From Herbaspirillum frisingense (GTDB lineage Bacteria; Pseudomonadota; Gammaproteobacteria; Burkholderiales; Burkholderiaceae_D), in the NCBI GenBank assembly GCA_009914615.1, contig WNDX01000035.1, positions 1-33,505 of the forward strand: a DNA stretch of 33,505 nt. Reading direction: 5' to 3'. Below, piece after piece: positions 1 through 8,926 of this stretch. The notes under the pieces were generated by a model, which searched no databases, was not told where the DNA came from, and saw only the letters and a list, made by a program, of their open reading frames with translations. How positions within the stretch are numbered: position 1 is the first letter of the stretch; every line of letters starts with the position of its first letter. A program made the translations under genes and the position numbers.

Positions 1-99
1 CGCATCATTGGTGACTGGATCGGCTTTTATAACCACCGCCGGCCGCATCAGGCGCTGGGCATGAAGACACCAGCTGAGGCGTTTGCTTTAGCTGCTTGA
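1..99 (+). CDS. IS3-family transposase, C-terminal fragment
   Basis: The open frame enters from outside the window and ends at TGA 97-99. The visible 32 residues include FYNHRRPHQALG followed by KTPAEAF, the typical C-terminal signature of the rve-type integrase core in IS3-group OrfB transposases, where Y-N-x-x-R-P-H is near the end of the catalytic domain. The DDE catalytic residues would be upstream and are not visible. The gene is cut by the window edge rather than necessarily broken in the genome. An identical fragment occurs on the opposite strand at the far end. Confidence 0.8.
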   Translation, partial: RIIGDWIGFYNHRRPHQALGMKTPAEAFALAA

Positions 100-127
100 G
101 GTGAGCAGGTTTCGCTGGGTCATTACA
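1..127 (+). mobile_element. Right end of an IS3-type insertion sequence (partial)
   Basis: The first 127 bases are repeated exactly, in inverted orientation, at 33379-33505. They hold the last 32 codons of a transposase gene followed by 28 bases ending in CA. This fits an IS terminus that, read inward, starts TGTAATGACCC. Identity between the two copies stops at base 127, which marks the element boundary. The left part of the element lies outside the window, so target duplication and full identity cannot be assessed. IS3-family assignment rests on the C-terminal protein motif. Confidence 0.8.
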
Positions 128-186
128 CTTGCGAGCTGGTGAACCTTGCCAACGGCCGAGCCTGGAAGAAAAACGAGGGAAAAATG

Positions 187-233
187 GGGACGAAAATCGG
201 GACGAAAATCGGGACGAAAATCGGGACGAAAAC
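187..233 (+). repeat. 12-bp tandem repeat, about four copies
   Basis: The unit GGGACGAAAATC is repeated head to tail three times without change and a fourth time nearly complete, just inside the IS end. It sits in a purine-rich stretch (128-310) with no convincing gene. The unit is a multiple of three, so it reads as a Gly-Thr-Lys-Ile repeat in one frame. Confidence 0.85.
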
Positions 234-272
234 GGAGGTAAAACGCAGGTAAAAACGAAGACGGGAACAAAA

Positions 273-309
273 AAACCGAGGCGGAAATGAAAACCGGAGG
301 CGGAAATGA
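273..309 (+). repeat. Two adjacent 18/19-bp direct repeats
   Basis: AAACCGAGGCGGAAATGA (273-290) is followed directly by a copy with one extra G (291-309). They lie between the 12-bp repeats and the terminator of the tRNA cluster. No coding role is visible. Confidence 0.8.
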
Positions 310-337
310 AAAGAGGAAGCCCTTGGGCTTCCTCTTT
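309..337 (-). terminator. Intrinsic terminator of the tRNA-Cys/tRNA-Gly unit
   Basis: AAGAGGAAGCC (311-321) pairs with GGCTTCCTCTT (326-336) around a 4-base loop. On the minus strand the stem is followed by a short T-rich stretch. It starts six bases after the 3' end of the last tRNA. Confidence 0.75.
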
Positions 338-342
338 CAATT

Positions 343-418
343 TGGAGCGGGAGAAGAGTCTCGAACTCTCGACCTATACCTTGGCAAGGTATCGCTCTAC
401 CAACTGAGCTACTCCCGC
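343..418 (-). tRNA. tRNA-Gly (GCC), second copy
   Basis: A 76-nt cloverleaf. The acceptor stem GCGGGAG pairs with CTCCCGC, the D arm begins AGCTCAGTTGGTAGAGC, the anticodon is GCC in TTGCCAA, the T arm contains GTTCGAGAC, and TCCA is encoded at the 3' end. It is identical to the copy at 654-729. It lies 12 bases after tRNA-Cys and is probably co-transcribed with it. The gene decodes GGC/GGU glycine codons. Confidence 0.96.
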
Positions 419-430
419 AGGGAGTTTTTT

Positions 431-504
431 TGGAGGCGGGGGTCGGGATCGAACCGGCGTAGACGGCTTTGCAGGCCGCTGCATAACCACTTTGCTACCC
501 CGCC
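431..504 (-). tRNA. tRNA-Cys (GCA)
   Basis: A 74-nt cloverleaf. The acceptor stem GGCGGGG pairs with CCCCGCC, the anticodon is GCA in CTGCAAA, the T arm contains GGTTCGATCC, and TCCA is encoded at the 3' end. Position after uvrC-pgsA-tRNA-Gly matches the E. coli order uvrC-pgsA-glyW-cysT. Confidence 0.96.
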
Positions 505-516
505 TTGGGGACACGC

Positions 517-545
517 ATACTACCTAAAACGCGTGTTGTTTGCAA
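517..545 (-). promoter_or_regulatory. Putative sigma-70 promoter for tRNA-Cys/tRNA-Gly
   Basis: On the minus strand TTGCAA (540-545) and TAGTAT (517-522) are 17 bases apart. The -10 box ends 12 bases before the first tRNA-Cys base, so the transcript would start a few bases upstream of the mature 5' end. Each box matches consensus at 4 of 6 positions. A terminator-like hairpin at 612-643 separates this tRNA pair from the upstream tRNA-Gly, which makes a second promoter necessary. Confidence 0.5.
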
Positions 546-611
546 ACATCTTTCGACTGATCCAACCGGGGTTGCGACCACATCGTTGACGTGCGCGCGC
601 CTCATACAATA

Positions 612-643
612 AAAAAAGGAAGCTTTGTTAGGCTTCCTTTTTT
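612..643 (-). terminator. Hairpin terminator after the first tRNA-Gly
   Basis: A 12-bp stem: AAAAAAGGAAGC (612-623) pairs with GCTTCCTTTTTT (632-643) around an 8-base loop. It has a T run on either strand, so it could work in both directions. It starts 11 bases after the 3' end of the tRNA-Gly at 654 and would end the pgsA-tRNA-Gly transcript. Confidence 0.75.
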
Positions 644-653
644 CCAAGTAACC

Positions 654-729
654 TGGAGCGGGAGAAGAGTCTCGAACTCTCGACCTATACCTTGGCAAGG
701 TATCGCTCTACCAACTGAGCTACTCCCGC
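654..729 (-). tRNA. tRNA-Gly (GCC), first copy
   Basis: A 76-nt cloverleaf identical to the copy at 343-418, with anticodon GCC and encoded TCCA. It lies 69 bases after the stop codon of pgsA and is probably released from the uvrC-pgsA transcript by tRNA processing enzymes, as glyW is in E. coli. Confidence 0.96.
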
Positions 730-798
730 ATCGACAACAGAACTCTATTATAAACCGTGGCCAGAACTTGTCAACTATCAATTAATATTTTCTTGCAC

Positions 799-1380
799 TC
801 AACCGTTCTCCTGCACCTTCTTGATCAGCGGCATCGCCTTGCGCAGGTAGTACAGCATCGACCACACCGTCAGGATCGCCGCGATGAACAGCAGGATGGT
901 GCCCCACAGGCGCGTATCGACCAGGCCCATGAGCGTGTCGTAGTAGAGCAGCATGGGAATGGCGATCATCTGCGCGGTGGTCTTGATCTTGCCCAGCGAA
1001 CTGACCGCCACCGACTTGGAGGCGCCGATCTGCGCCATCCATTCGCGCAGCGCCGAGATGGCAATCTCGCGGCCGATGATGATGAAGGCGATCACCGGAT
1101 GCACGCGCCCCAGATGCACCAGCACCAGCAAGGCGCCCGTCACCATCAGCTTGTCGGCCACTGGGTCGAGGAAAGCGCCGAAGGCCGAGGTCTGGTTCCA
1201 GCGGCGCGCCAGGAAGCCGTCGAACCAGTCGGTCAGTGCGGCAACGATGAAGACGATGGTGGAGGCGATACCTTGCTCGAAACGGTTCAGGCCGATTTCC
1301 GGAAGGTAAAACACGCCGACCACCAGCGGAATCAGTGCCACCCGCAGCCAGGTCAGCAGAATGGGAAAGTTGAAAGGCAT
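799..1380 (-). CDS. pgsA: CDP-diacylglycerol--glycerol-3-phosphate 3-phosphatidyltransferase
   Basis: PgsA is an inner-membrane enzyme that makes phosphatidylglycerol phosphate from CDP-diacylglycerol and glycerol 3-phosphate, the committed step to phosphatidylglycerol and cardiolipin. The 193-residue product carries the complete CDP-alcohol phosphotransferase motif D-G-x2-A-R-x8-G-x3-D-x3-D, beginning with DGFLARRW and ending FLDPVAD. It has several hydrophobic segments, including one at the N-terminus (FPILLTWLRVALIPLVVGVF). The start chosen is the ATG at 1378-1380, which gives the usual family length. The frame stays open upstream, but that extension does not resemble PgsA and overlaps the uvrC end. 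The gene follows uvrC by 97 bases and precedes tRNA-Gly, the same order as in E. coli. Confidence 0.95.
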   Translation of the reverse strand: MPFNFPILLTWLRVALIPLVVGVFYLPEIGLNRFEQGIASTIVFIVAALTDWFDGFLARRWNQTSAFGAFLDPVADKLMVTGALLVLVHLGRVHPVIAFIIIGREIAISALREWMAQIGASKSVAVSSLGKIKTTAQMIAIPMLLYYDTLMGLVDTRLWGTILLFIAAILTVWSMLYYLRKAMPLIKKVQENG

Positions 1381-1477
1381 ACGTCTTGTTGGGTTGAAGC
1401 GGCGTACACAAAAAAAATTTAACGAATAGTAGCAGAGTCGCCCCGGCCTGCGCCTGCCTTTACGTACCAGGCCGCGC

Positions 1478-3355
1478 TCAGTGCAACTGGCGGTAGATTT
1501 CCTCGGCCAACTGGCGCGAAATGCCATCCACCGAGGCCAGCTCGTCCACGCTGGCATCGGCCACCCCGCGCAAGCCGCCGAAACGCGCCAGCAGCCGCTG
1601 GCGACGCTTGGCGCCGACGCCTTCGATCTCTTCCAGACGCGAACTCTGACGCGCCTTGGCACGCTTGGCGCGCATGCCGGTGATGGCGAAGCGGTGGGCC
1701 TCGTCGCGGATCTGGGCGATCAGCATCAGCGCCGCCGATTCCTTACCCAGCTCCTTGGGCATGCGGCCGTCGGCGAACACCAGGGTTTCCAGACCGACCT
1801 TGCGCCCTTCCCCCTTGGCCACGCCGACGATCAGGCTGATATCCAGGCCCAGCTCGGTCAGCACCTGGCGCGCCATCTCCACTTGCCCCTTGCCGCCGTC
1901 GATGAGCACGATGTCCGGCATCACGCCCTCGCCGTTGGCGACCTTTTCATAGCGACGCATCAGCACCTGGCGCATGGCGGCGTAATCGTCGCCGGGGGTG
2001 ATGTCGTTGATGTTATAGCGGCGGTATTCGCCGTTCTGCATCGCATGATGGTGGAACACCACGCACGACGCCTGGGTCGCTTCACCCTGGGTATGGCTGA
2101 TGTCGAAGCATTCGGCGCGCAGGTTTTCCAGATCCTCGCTCTCCAGCTCCAGCACCTCGGCCAGCGCGCGCGTGCGCGCCTGCTGCGATCCCTGCTCGGA
2201 CAGCAACCGGGCCAGCGACAGCTCGGCGCCCTTGTCGGCCATCTCCAGCCACTGGCGGCGCTGGCCTTGCGGCTGGAAGGTCAGCGTGATGCGGTGGCCG
2301 CACTGCTCCATCAACGCCATCATCAGCGCCGGATCGTCGAACTCGGTGTTGACGATCAGCGCCGAGGGAATGAATTTGTCGATGTAGTGCTGCGCCAAGA
2401 AGGCCTTGAGCACCTCGATCTCGATGCTGCCGTCGGCGCCGTCTTCTCCTGCCGTCAGCGCGTCGTCCACGTGCGTGGGGAAATACGCGCGGTCGCCCAG
2501 ATGGCGGCCGCCGCGCACCATGGCCAGGTTGACGCAGGCACGGCCGCCCTGCACCACCACGGCGATGATATCGATGTCGGCGTCGCTCACCGTCTCCATG
2601 CTCTGCTGGTGCAGCACGCTGGAGAGCGAACCGATCTGGTCGCGCACCGCCGCCGCCTGCTCGAACTTGAGATCGGCCGCGAAGGCGTGCATCTTGGTCT
2701 CCAGCGCTTCCATCACTTCGCTTTGGCGGCCGCGCAGGAATTTGGACGCATTTTCGACGTCGATCGCGTAATCCTCGGTGCTGATCAGCTTCACGCACGG
2801 ACCGCTGCAGCGATGGATCTGGTGCAGCAGGCAAGGCCGGGTGCGGTTGGTGAAGACGGTGTCTTCGCAGGTACGCAGCAGGAATACCTTCTGCAGGATC
2901 TGGATCGACTCCTTCACCGCGCCTGCGTTGGGGAACGGCCCGAAGTACTGGTTGCGCTTGTCCACCGCGCCGCGGTAGTAGGCCATGCGCGGAAAGGCAT
3001 GGCCGGTGATCTTCAGATAGGGATAGGACTTGTCGTCGCGAAACAGGATATTGAAGCGCGGACGCAGGGTCTTGATCAGGTTGTTTTCCAGCAGCAGCGC
3101 CTCGGCCTCGCTGCGCGTGACCGTGGTTTCCAGGCGCGCGATGCGCTCCACCATCATGGCGATGCGCGGGCTGGTCAGGGTCTTCTGGAAATAGCTGGAG
3201 ACGCGCTTCTTGAGGTCGCGCGCCTTGCCGACGTAGAGCACGTTGTCTTCCACGTCGAAATAGCGATAGACGCCCGGCAGGTGGGGCAGCCGCGCCACCG
3301 TCTCCAGCACGAGGTCGCGCGGGTCGGGCTGCAGGGTATCGGTGGGTTCGGACAT
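1478..3355 (-). CDS. uvrC: Excinuclease ABC subunit C
   Basis: UvrC makes both incisions around a DNA lesion during nucleotide excision repair, after UvrA and UvrB have loaded. The 625 residues are close to the E. coli length (610). An N-terminal GIY-YIG nuclease domain is visible: LPGVYRYF near residue 26, [13 protein letters not shown] near 40, and the metal-site Glu in [10 protein letters not shown] UvrB-binding UVR segment lies near residues 205-240. The RNase H-like domain contains VLIDGGKGQ. The C-terminus has helix-hairpin-helix motifs ([25 protein letters not shown]). The ATG at 3355 lies 27 bases after the nagZ stop, so the two genes are likely co-transcribed. Confidence 0.97.
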   Translation of the reverse strand: MSEPTDTLQPDPRDLVLETVARLPHLPGVYRYFDVEDNVLYVGKARDLKKRVSSYFQKTLTSPRIAMMVERIARLETTVTRSEAEALLLENNLIKTLRPRFNILFRDDKSYPYLKITGHAFPRMAYYRGAVDKRNQYFGPFPNAGAVKESIQILQKVFLLRTCEDTVFTNRTRPCLLHQIHRCSGPCVKLISTEDYAIDVENASKFLRGRQSEVMEALETKMHAFAADLKFEQAAAVRDQIGSLSSVLHQQSMETVSDADIDIIAVVVQGGRACVNLAMVRGGRHLGDRAYFPTHVDDALTAGEDGADGSIEIEVLKAFLAQHYIDKFIPSALIVNTEFDDPALMMALMEQCGHRITLTFQPQGQRRQWLEMADKGAELSLARLLSEQGSQQARTRALAEVLELESEDLENLRAECFDISHTQGEATQASCVVFHHHAMQNGEYRRYNINDITPGDDYAAMRQVLMRRYEKVANGEGVMPDIVLIDGGKGQVEMARQVLTELGLDISLIVGVAKGEGRKVGLETLVFADGRMPKELGKESAALMLIAQIRDEAHRFAITGMRAKRAKARQSSRLEEIEGVGAKRRQRLLARFGGLRGVADASVDELASVDGISRQLAEEIYRQLH

Positions 3356-3382
3356 GGCGGCGGCTGGAAAAACGGAACCGGC

Positions 3383-4411
3383 TTAGAGCGACAGCACCAG
3401 CTCGCGCGCGGCCAGATAACGGGGATCGGCCTGCAACGCATCCCAATCCAGCGCCGGCGCGGTCTGCACCAGCGCCGCGCGGCGCGCGGCCGATGCGGCG
3501 TCGGTGCCGCCTTGCAGGCCAGCCAGGATCTGGTCGGCCTTGTCCGGCGAATTGCAGATCAGGGCCACGTCGCAGCCTGCGTCGAGTGCGGCCTGCGCCG
3601 CATCCAGCGCGCTGCCGGCGACGCTGGCGCCGTGCATGCTGAGGTCGTCGCTGAAGATCACTCCCTGGAAGGCGAAGCGCTGGCGCAGCATGCCCAGCCA
3701 CTTCTTGGAGAAACCGGCCGGCTGCTCATCCACCTTGGGATAGATCACGTGGGCCGGCATCACGGCCGCCAGGCTCATGCCCAGCCAGTCATAGGGGGTG
3801 GCGTCCTCGCCCAGGATGGCGTCGAGCTCGCGCTCGTCCACCGGGATCGCCACGTGCGAATCGGCGGCGACGAAACCGTGGCCGGGGAAATGCTTGCCGC
3901 AGTTGGCCATGCCCGTCAGCGCCAGGCCATGGTTCAGGCTCTTGGCCAGCAGCGTCACCACGCGCGGGTCGCGGTGGAAGGCGCGCTCGCCGATCACGGT
4001 CGAGACGCCGAAGTCCAGATCCAACACGGGCGTGAACGACAGGTCGATGCCGCAGGCGCGCAGCTCGGCGGCCAGCACGAAACCGGTCGCGGTGGCCAGC
4101 TTGGTGGCCTGCAAGACGTCCCTGTCCCACAACTGACCCAGCTTGCCCATGGCCGGCAGGCGCGTGAAACCATCGGTGCGGAAGCGCTGCACGCGCCCGC
4201 CTTCATGGTCCACCGCGATCAGCACGCCGGGGCGTGCCTTGCGGATACCGGAGGTCAGTTCGACCAGCTGGGCGCGGTCTTCATAGTTGCGCGCGAACAG
4301 GATCACGCCGCCGGTCAGCGGATGCTGAATGCGGGCGATGTCGGCGGCGTCCAGGCGAGTGCCGACCACGTCCAGCATGACCGGGCCCAGCGGCCTCACG
4401 GCTTCACTCAT
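3383..4411 (-). CDS. nagZ: Beta-N-acetylhexosaminidase (GH3 family)
   Basis: NagZ is a cytoplasmic glycoside hydrolase that removes N-acetylglucosamine from anhydro-muropeptides during peptidoglycan recycling, and so influences the muropeptide signals that control AmpC-type beta-lactamases. The 342-residue protein has the GH3 NagZ signature KHFPGHG (about 173-179), the Asp-His dyad in DSHVA (184-188) that serves as general acid/base in this subfamily, and the nucleophile region IFSDDLSM (252-259). The chosen ATG at 4409-4411 overlaps the acpS stop by four bases (ATGA), showing translational coupling. An upstream in-frame extension runs into acpS and is rejected. Confidence 0.95.
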   Translation of the reverse strand: MSEAVRPLGPVMLDVVGTRLDAADIARIQHPLTGGVILFARNYEDRAQLVELTSGIRKARPGVLIAVDHEGGRVQRFRTDGFTRLPAMGKLGQLWDRDVLQATKLATATGFVLAAELRACGIDLSFTPVLDLDFGVSTVIGERAFHRDPRVVTLLAKSLNHGLALTGMANCGKHFPGHGFVAADSHVAIPVDERELDAILGEDATPYDWLGMSLAAVMPAHVIYPKVDEQPAGFSKKWLGMLRQRFAFQGVIFSDDLSMHGASVAGSALDAAQAALDAGCDVALICNSPDKADQILAGLQGGTDAASAARRAALVQTAPALDWDALQADPRYLAARELVLSL

Positions 4412-4800
4412 TTCTTCTCCACGATGACAAATGCGACGGCGTATTCGGCTTCGTCGGTAATGGTGACCTGGGCGCTCAGACCCTGCTCTTCCATCCAGGT
4501 CTTCAGGCTGCCGCTGCACACCACCACGGGCTTGCCGCTGGGGTCGTTGAGCACCTGCATGGCGCGCCAGGTCATGGGCATGCGCATGCCCATGCCGATG
4601 GCCTTGGAGAAGGCTTCCTTGGCGGCAAAGCGGGTGGCGAGGAAACGCACGCCGCGCGCCTCGACCTTGGCCTTGCGGCGCAGGTATTTCTGCATTTCCT
4701 CGGGGCCGAGGATCTTGCCGGCGAAGCGGTCGCCGTGGCGGCCCAGCGCATCGACCACGCGCGGGATCCGGAGGATATCGGTGCCGATGCCGTAGATCAT
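4408..4800 (-). CDS. acpS: Holo-[acyl-carrier-protein] synthase
   Basis: AcpS transfers the 4'-phosphopantetheine group from coenzyme A to the conserved serine of apo-ACP, which makes the acpP product of this same block functional. The 130-residue product begins [12 protein letters not shown], with the Mg-binding Asp at position 8, and contains [13 protein letters not shown] (58-69), with the second metal ligand Glu near 62. The gene follows pdxJ by only 10 bases and overlaps nagZ by four, so pdxJ-acpS-nagZ is probably one operon, matching the pdxJ-acpS pairing of E. coli. Confidence 0.96.
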   Translation of the reverse strand: MIYGIGTDILRIPRVVDALGRHGDRFAGKILGPEEMQKYLRRKAKVEARGVRFLATRFAAKEAFSKAIGMGMRMPMTWRAMQVLNDPSGKPVVVCSGSLKTWMEEQGLSAQVTITDEAEYAVAFVIVEKK

Positions 4801-4810
4801 GCGCGCGGCC

Positions 4811-5581
4811 TCACGCCTTGCCCAGGGCGTCCAGGCGCGCCTTGACCATGATCGCCTTCATCTCCGACACCGCATTGCGCCAGCCGGCGAATACCGCATG
4901 GGCGACCACGGCGTGGCCGATGTTGAGTTCGGCGATCTGCGGGATGGCAGCGATCGCCTGCACATTGGTGTAATGCAGGCCGTGGCCGGCATTGACCTTC
5001 AGGCCCAGCTTGACGCCTTCCAGCACGCTGGCGCGGATGCGTTCCAGTTCTTCCTGCTGTTCCTTTTCGCTGACGGCGTCGGCGTAGCGGCCGGTATGCA
5101 ACTCGATCACCGGCGCGCCGGACTCGGCCGCGGCCTTGATCTGCTGCACGTCGGGATCGATGAACAGGGACACGCGCACGTTCTCCTGCTGCAACTGACG
5201 GATCGCCGCCTGTACATCGGCGAAATGGCCGATCACGTCGAGGCCGCCTTCGGTGGTCACCTCAGTGCGCTTTTCCGGCACCAGGCACACGTCCTGCGGC
5301 TTGATGGCACAGGCGAAATCGATCATTTCGCGCGTCACCGCGGCTTCCAGGTTCATGCGCGTCTGCAGCAGCGGACGGATCGCCTTCACATCGGCATCGC
5401 GGATATGGCGGCGGTCTTCGCGCAGGTGCAGCGTGATGACGTCGGCGCCGGCCTCTTCCGCTTCCAGCGCGGCCTTGACCGGGTCCGGATAGGCCGTGCC
5501 GCGCGCATTGCGCAGGGTGGCGACGTGGTCGATGTTGATGCCCAGTTCAATCGTCGGGCCGGCGGGCTGCAGGAAACTCAT
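4811..5581 (-). CDS. pdxJ: Pyridoxine 5'-phosphate synthase
   Basis: PdxJ condenses 1-deoxy-D-xylulose 5-phosphate with 3-amino-2-oxopropyl phosphate to form pyridoxine 5'-phosphate, the ring-closing step of DXP-dependent vitamin B6 synthesis. The 256-residue TIM-barrel protein starts with a short leader and then [18 protein letters not shown]. It also has [13 protein letters not shown], the phosphate-site region with the catalytic histidine, and a C-terminal [13 protein letters not shown] segment. It lies downstream of recO with 160 bases between, and 10 bases upstream of acpS. The order rnc-era-recO-pdxJ-acpS is the same as in E. coli. Confidence 0.96.
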   Translation of the reverse strand: MSFLQPAGPTIELGINIDHVATLRNARGTAYPDPVKAALEAEEAGADVITLHLREDRRHIRDADVKAIRPLLQTRMNLEAAVTREMIDFACAIKPQDVCLVPEKRTEVTTEGGLDVIGHFADVQAAIRQLQQENVRVSLFIDPDVQQIKAAAESGAPVIELHTGRYADAVSEKEQQEELERIRASVLEGVKLGLKVNAGHGLHYTNVQAIAAIPQIAELNIGHAVVAHAVFAGWRNAVSEMKAIMVKARLDALGKA

Positions 5582-5741
5582 GGCGTCTGGATTCTTCGCG
5601 TTGGTCGGTTATTCTGGTGTTGTTCTTCGGCGCGCATGGCGGCGCCGCAGACCGGTCATTTTATCGGCATCGGCGCGTGCGCGTGCGGGCGGCGCAAGCC
5701 GGCCGTGCATGCCATGCATGCCACCACATGCCATGGCAGCC

Positions 5742-6587
5742 TCACAGCTGCATCAGGTCGATCAGGATCTGGCGCGTATTGAGCTGGGCGCCGCCCAGGT
5801 GGTGGGCCAGCAGATAGCGCATCAGGAATTTGCTCTGCAGCTGGGTGGTCGGGTCGCTGTAGTCCTCGCGCTCCATGTCCAGCAAGGTCTTGCCGGACAC
5901 CTTGGGCGCGCGGTCGGAGATACGCTCGGGACGGGTACCCTGCTCCGGATCGACGACATAGATGCCGTCCGGCTGCACCGCCCTGCCGCTGCTCACGCAA
6001 TGGCTCCAGTTGCCGGCCACGCCGGTCTGCCTGAGCAGGATGCGTTCGAACTGGCGCAGCACGATGGGCGCGTTTTCGCCGTGAGCCAACTTGTTGAGCG
6101 TGGCCACGTAGTGGTCGAACAGCGCCGGATGCGCATCTTCGCGCGCCAGCAGCTTGACCAGCAACTCATTGAGATAGAAACCGCACAGCAGCGCCGACTT
6201 TTCCAGCGGCAGGAGGCCGCCCACCCATTCGGCATCGGTCAGCGTGCGCACCTCGGACTTGCCGCTCCACGACAGCGACAACGACTGGAAGGTCTGCAGC
6301 GCGCCGCGCAGCTTGGAATGCGGACGCTTGGCGCCCTTGGCCACCAGCGCCACGCGGCCATGGTCACGCGAAAAGACGTCGATGATGAGGCTGGTTTCCT
6401 TATAGGGATAGCTGTGGAGCACGAAGCCGGGCTGCGCCAGTATCTTGTGTTCCTTTTCCGGCACGGCGCGGCTGCGCGCGCGCGCCGGCTTCTTCGCTTC
6501 CGTTCTGGCGGGAGCGAGAGGAGCAACCGGTACGACGGCGTTGTCGGCCTGGCTGGCGAGCTGGGAGTCGGAGAGCACGGTAGTCAT
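5742..6587 (-). CDS. recO: DNA repair protein RecO
   Basis: RecO works with RecF and RecR to load RecA onto SSB-coated single-stranded DNA in gap repair, and also anneals DNA strands. The 281-residue product carries the N-terminal OB-fold ([23 protein letters not shown], then [10 protein letters not shown]) and the helical C-terminal domain with [23 protein letters not shown]. The start is set at ATG 6585-6587, because AGGACGG lies six bases upstream. An ATG seven codons earlier would place that ribosome-binding site inside the gene. A stretch of about 50 residues rich in Ala, Pro, Lys and Arg precedes the OB-fold and looks disordered, which makes the protein longer than E. coli RecO (242). 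Confidence 0.94.
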   Translation of the reverse strand: MTTVLSDSQLASQADNAVVPVAPLAPARTEAKKPARARSRAVPEKEHKILAQPGFVLHSYPYKETSLIIDVFSRDHGRVALVAKGAKRPHSKLRGALQTFQSLSLSWSGKSEVRTLTDAEWVGGLLPLEKSALLCGFYLNELLVKLLAREDAHPALFDHYVATLNKLAHGENAPIVLRQFERILLRQTGVAGNWSHCVSSGRAVQPDGIYVVDPEQGTRPERISDRAPKVSGKTLLDMEREDYSDPTTQLQSKFLMRYLLAHHLGGAQLNTRQILIDLMQL

Positions 6588-6679
6588 GGATGTCCGTCCT
6601 GAATGCATTGTGCCGCGTCAGTCTGGGGCGCGGCGAAATGCCATAGGTAATGCTGCGGTTGCGGCCGCGCCGTCACGCG

Positions 6680-7609
6680 TCACTCGTAACCGTAGGCGCG
6701 CAGGCCGGCTTCGTTGTCGGCCCAGCCGGATTTGACCTTGACCCAGATCTCCAGATAGACCGGGCCGCCGAACAGGCGCTCCATGTCCAGCCGCGCCTGG
6801 GTCGAGATCTCCTTCAGGCGCGCGCCCTTCTGGCCGATCACCATGGCCTTGTGGGTATCGCGCTCGACCAGGATGGCGGCGAAGACGCGGCGCAGATTGC
6901 CTTCCTGTTCGAACTTCTCGATCAGCACGGTGCTGGTGTAGGGCAGCTCTTCGCCGACGAAGCGGAACACCTTCTCGCGCACGATTTCCGACGCCAGGAA
7001 TTTCTCGCTGCGATCGGTGATGTCGTCTTCGTCGAACATCGGCGGATTGTGCGGCAGCAGCTTGCGGACTTCTTCCTGCAGCGCATCGAGCTGGAAGCGC
7101 TGTTTGGCCGAGACCGGCACCACGGCGGCGAAATTATGCTGCGAGGCCACTTCGCGCGCGAAGGGCATCAACGTGGTCTTGTCCTTGTTGCGGTCCGCCT
7201 TGTTCAGCACCAGGATGCACGGCACGTTGGCCGGCAGCAGCTCCAGCACCTGCTTGTCGGCCGGGCCGAAGGTGCCGGCTTCGATCACGAACAGGATCAC
7301 GTCGGCCGCGGTCAGCGTATTGGTGACGGTGCGGTTGAGCGTCTTGTTCAGCGCATTGCTGTGGCGGGTCTGGAAGCCCGGGGTATCGACGTAGACGTAT
7401 TGCGTGTCGCCGATGGTCTGGATGCCGGTGATGCGGTGGCGCGTGGTCTGCGCCTTGCGCGAGGTGATGCTGACCTTGGCGCCGACCAGCACGTTCATCA
7501 GCGTCGATTTGCCGACGTTGGGACGGCCGACGATGGCGATGTAGCCGCAGCGATAGTCATCGCCCGGCTCTTGCGCCGGCGCACCGCCGGCCATTGGAGA
7601 ATCTGTCAT
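6680..7609 (-). CDS. era: GTPase Era
   Basis: Era is an essential GTPase that binds 16S rRNA near its 3' end and helps assemble the 30S subunit. The 309-residue protein has the G1 motif GRPNVGKS, switch region with TTRHRITG, G3 DTPG, and G4 NKAD, followed by the C-terminal KH domain, which includes the [12 protein letters not shown] loop. The short N-terminal tail before [11 protein letters not shown] is Pro/Ala rich. The start ATG overlaps the rnc stop by four bases (ATGA), so rnc and era are translationally coupled as in many proteobacteria. Confidence 0.97.
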   Translation of the reverse strand: MTDSPMAGGAPAQEPGDDYRCGYIAIVGRPNVGKSTLMNVLVGAKVSITSRKAQTTRHRITGIQTIGDTQYVYVDTPGFQTRHSNALNKTLNRTVTNTLTAADVILFVIEAGTFGPADKQVLELLPANVPCILVLNKADRNKDKTTLMPFAREVASQHNFAAVVPVSAKQRFQLDALQEEVRKLLPHNPPMFDEDDITDRSEKFLASEIVREKVFRFVGEELPYTSTVLIEKFEQEGNLRRVFAAILVERDTHKAMVIGQKGARLKEISTQARLDMERLFGGPVYLEIWVKVKSGWADNEAGLRAYGYE

Positions 7610-8763
7610 GCTGTTCTGGATTGCGAGGCGGCCGGGGCCGCCGATATGGGTTCTGCCGCGACCGCTTCAGCGCGGTCGCCACCGCTTTTGCCTTCGCTGC
7701 GGGCAGCCGTGGAGCGGCTGTCCTTTTGTTCGCGAGGCTCTTTCACGGCTTTTTCCTGTTTTTCCTGCCTGGTTTCGCTTTTGGGTTCGACTTTCTCTGC
7801 CGCGGCCTTGTCGATCTTATCGGCTTTCTCGGCCTTCTCGCCGCGCTCGCCCTTCTCCGTCTTTTCCGCCCGTTCGGCCTTGTCCACCAGATCGCTCTTC
7901 TCGGCGCGCACCTCGGCCTTCAACGGTTTGACGTTGCCGGCGCGGTCGGACGCATCGGGGCGATTACCCTTGCCCGGTTCCTGATCCGGGGCGTCCGGCT
8001 GGATGGTCGCAATGCCGGCCAGCTTCAACTGCGTAGTGCGGGCGCGCGGCTTGCGGCCGGCCGAAGGCGTCTTGACCAACGCCAGTTGCACCGCTTCCAG
8101 CGCCAGCTTGGCGGCGGCCTGCTCGCCCGCGCGGCGGCTGCCGCCGGTGCCGAAGACCTGGATGTCCAGCTTGGGCACCAGGCATTCGATCTCGAATTCC
8201 TGGTTGTGGGCCGCGCCATGGGTGGCGATGACGTTGTACTGCGGCAGCGGAATCTTTTTCCCCTGCAGGAATTCCTGCAGCAAGGTCTTGGCATCCTTGC
8301 CCAGCGTCCTGGGATCGACGTGTTCCAGCACCGGCACGTAGAGCGCGCGGATCACGTCGCGCGCGGCGTCGAAACCGGAATCCAGGAAGATCGCGCCGAA
8401 CAGCGCTTCCAGCGTGTCGGCCAGGATGGACGGACGGCGGAAGCCGCCCGACTTGAGTTCGCCCTCGCCCAGGCGCAGGAACTGCGAGAGCTCCAGCCGC
8501 TGGGCGATTTCGTAGAGGGATTGCTGCTTGACCAGGTTGGCGCGCAGGCGCGAGAGGTCACCTTCGTCGATTTTCTCGTACCGCTCGAACAGCAGGGAAG
8601 CCACCACGCAGTTCAGCACCGAATCGCCGAGGAATTCCAGCCGCTCGTTATGCAAGGCGCTATGGCTACGATGCGTCAAGGCCTGCTGCAGCAAAGAAGC
8701 GTCCTTGAAGTTGTGGCCTAGCCGATGTTGCAAGAGTTGAGGATCCATTTTCTCATCCGTCAT
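7606..8763 (-). CDS. rnc: Ribonuclease III with long charged C-terminal extension
   Basis: RNase III cleaves double-stranded RNA, including the 30S rRNA precursor and structured mRNAs. The catalytic domain has the signature NERLEFLGD (39-47), giving catalytic Glu43 and Asp47, and [12 protein letters not shown] (113-124), giving Asp116 and Glu119. A double-stranded RNA-binding domain spans about 157-230, ending in [17 protein letters not shown]. The usual protein ends near here (E. coli 226 residues). This one continues for about 155 residues rich in Lys, Glu, Ala and Arg, with KAE/KTE-like runs. The extension is intact and the stop overlaps era, so it is not a run-through error. GGGAGG lies about eight bases before the ATG at 8763; a second in-frame ATG at 8748 is possible. 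Confidence 0.95.
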   Translation of the reverse strand: MTDEKMDPQLLQHRLGHNFKDASLLQQALTHRSHSALHNERLEFLGDSVLNCVVASLLFERYEKIDEGDLSRLRANLVKQQSLYEIAQRLELSQFLRLGEGELKSGGFRRPSILADTLEALFGAIFLDSGFDAARDVIRALYVPVLEHVDPRTLGKDAKTLLQEFLQGKKIPLPQYNVIATHGAAHNQEFEIECLVPKLDIQVFGTGGSRRAGEQAAAKLALEAVQLALVKTPSAGRKPRARTTQLKLAGIATIQPDAPDQEPGKGNRPDASDRAGNVKPLKAEVRAEKSDLVDKAERAEKTEKGERGEKAEKADKIDKAAAEKVEPKSETRQEKQEKAVKEPREQKDSRSTAARSEGKSGGDRAEAVAAEPISAAPAASQSRTA

Positions 8764-8926
8764 TCAGGCTGCCCTCCCGATGCGCGCAGCGGCGCGCCTG
8801 TCGGGGTAACTGCCAGCCTGATCAGTCAGCGGGATCGGTTCAAAGCAAAGCTGAAAACTGCTCCGGTCTGCCTCCACAACGCAAAAAGATGCCAAATGGA
8901 AACTTCTTAACCAAGATGCGGCGCTG

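Noticed and set aside
184..252. A 22-codon GTKI-repeat frame behind GAGGG
   Set aside because: It is explained by the 12-bp tandem repeat; there is no supporting conservation or context. It is kept only as part of a finding.
187..309. Direct repeats considered as a CRISPR array
   Set aside because: The repeats are contiguous or nearly so, have no unique spacers of regular length, and no cas genes are in the window.
1481..4795. A 1104-codon open frame on the plus strand across uvrC, nagZ and acpS
   Set aside because: It is antisense to three clearly conserved genes and its product is rich in His, Gln, Arg and Ala, typical of high-GC antisense frames.
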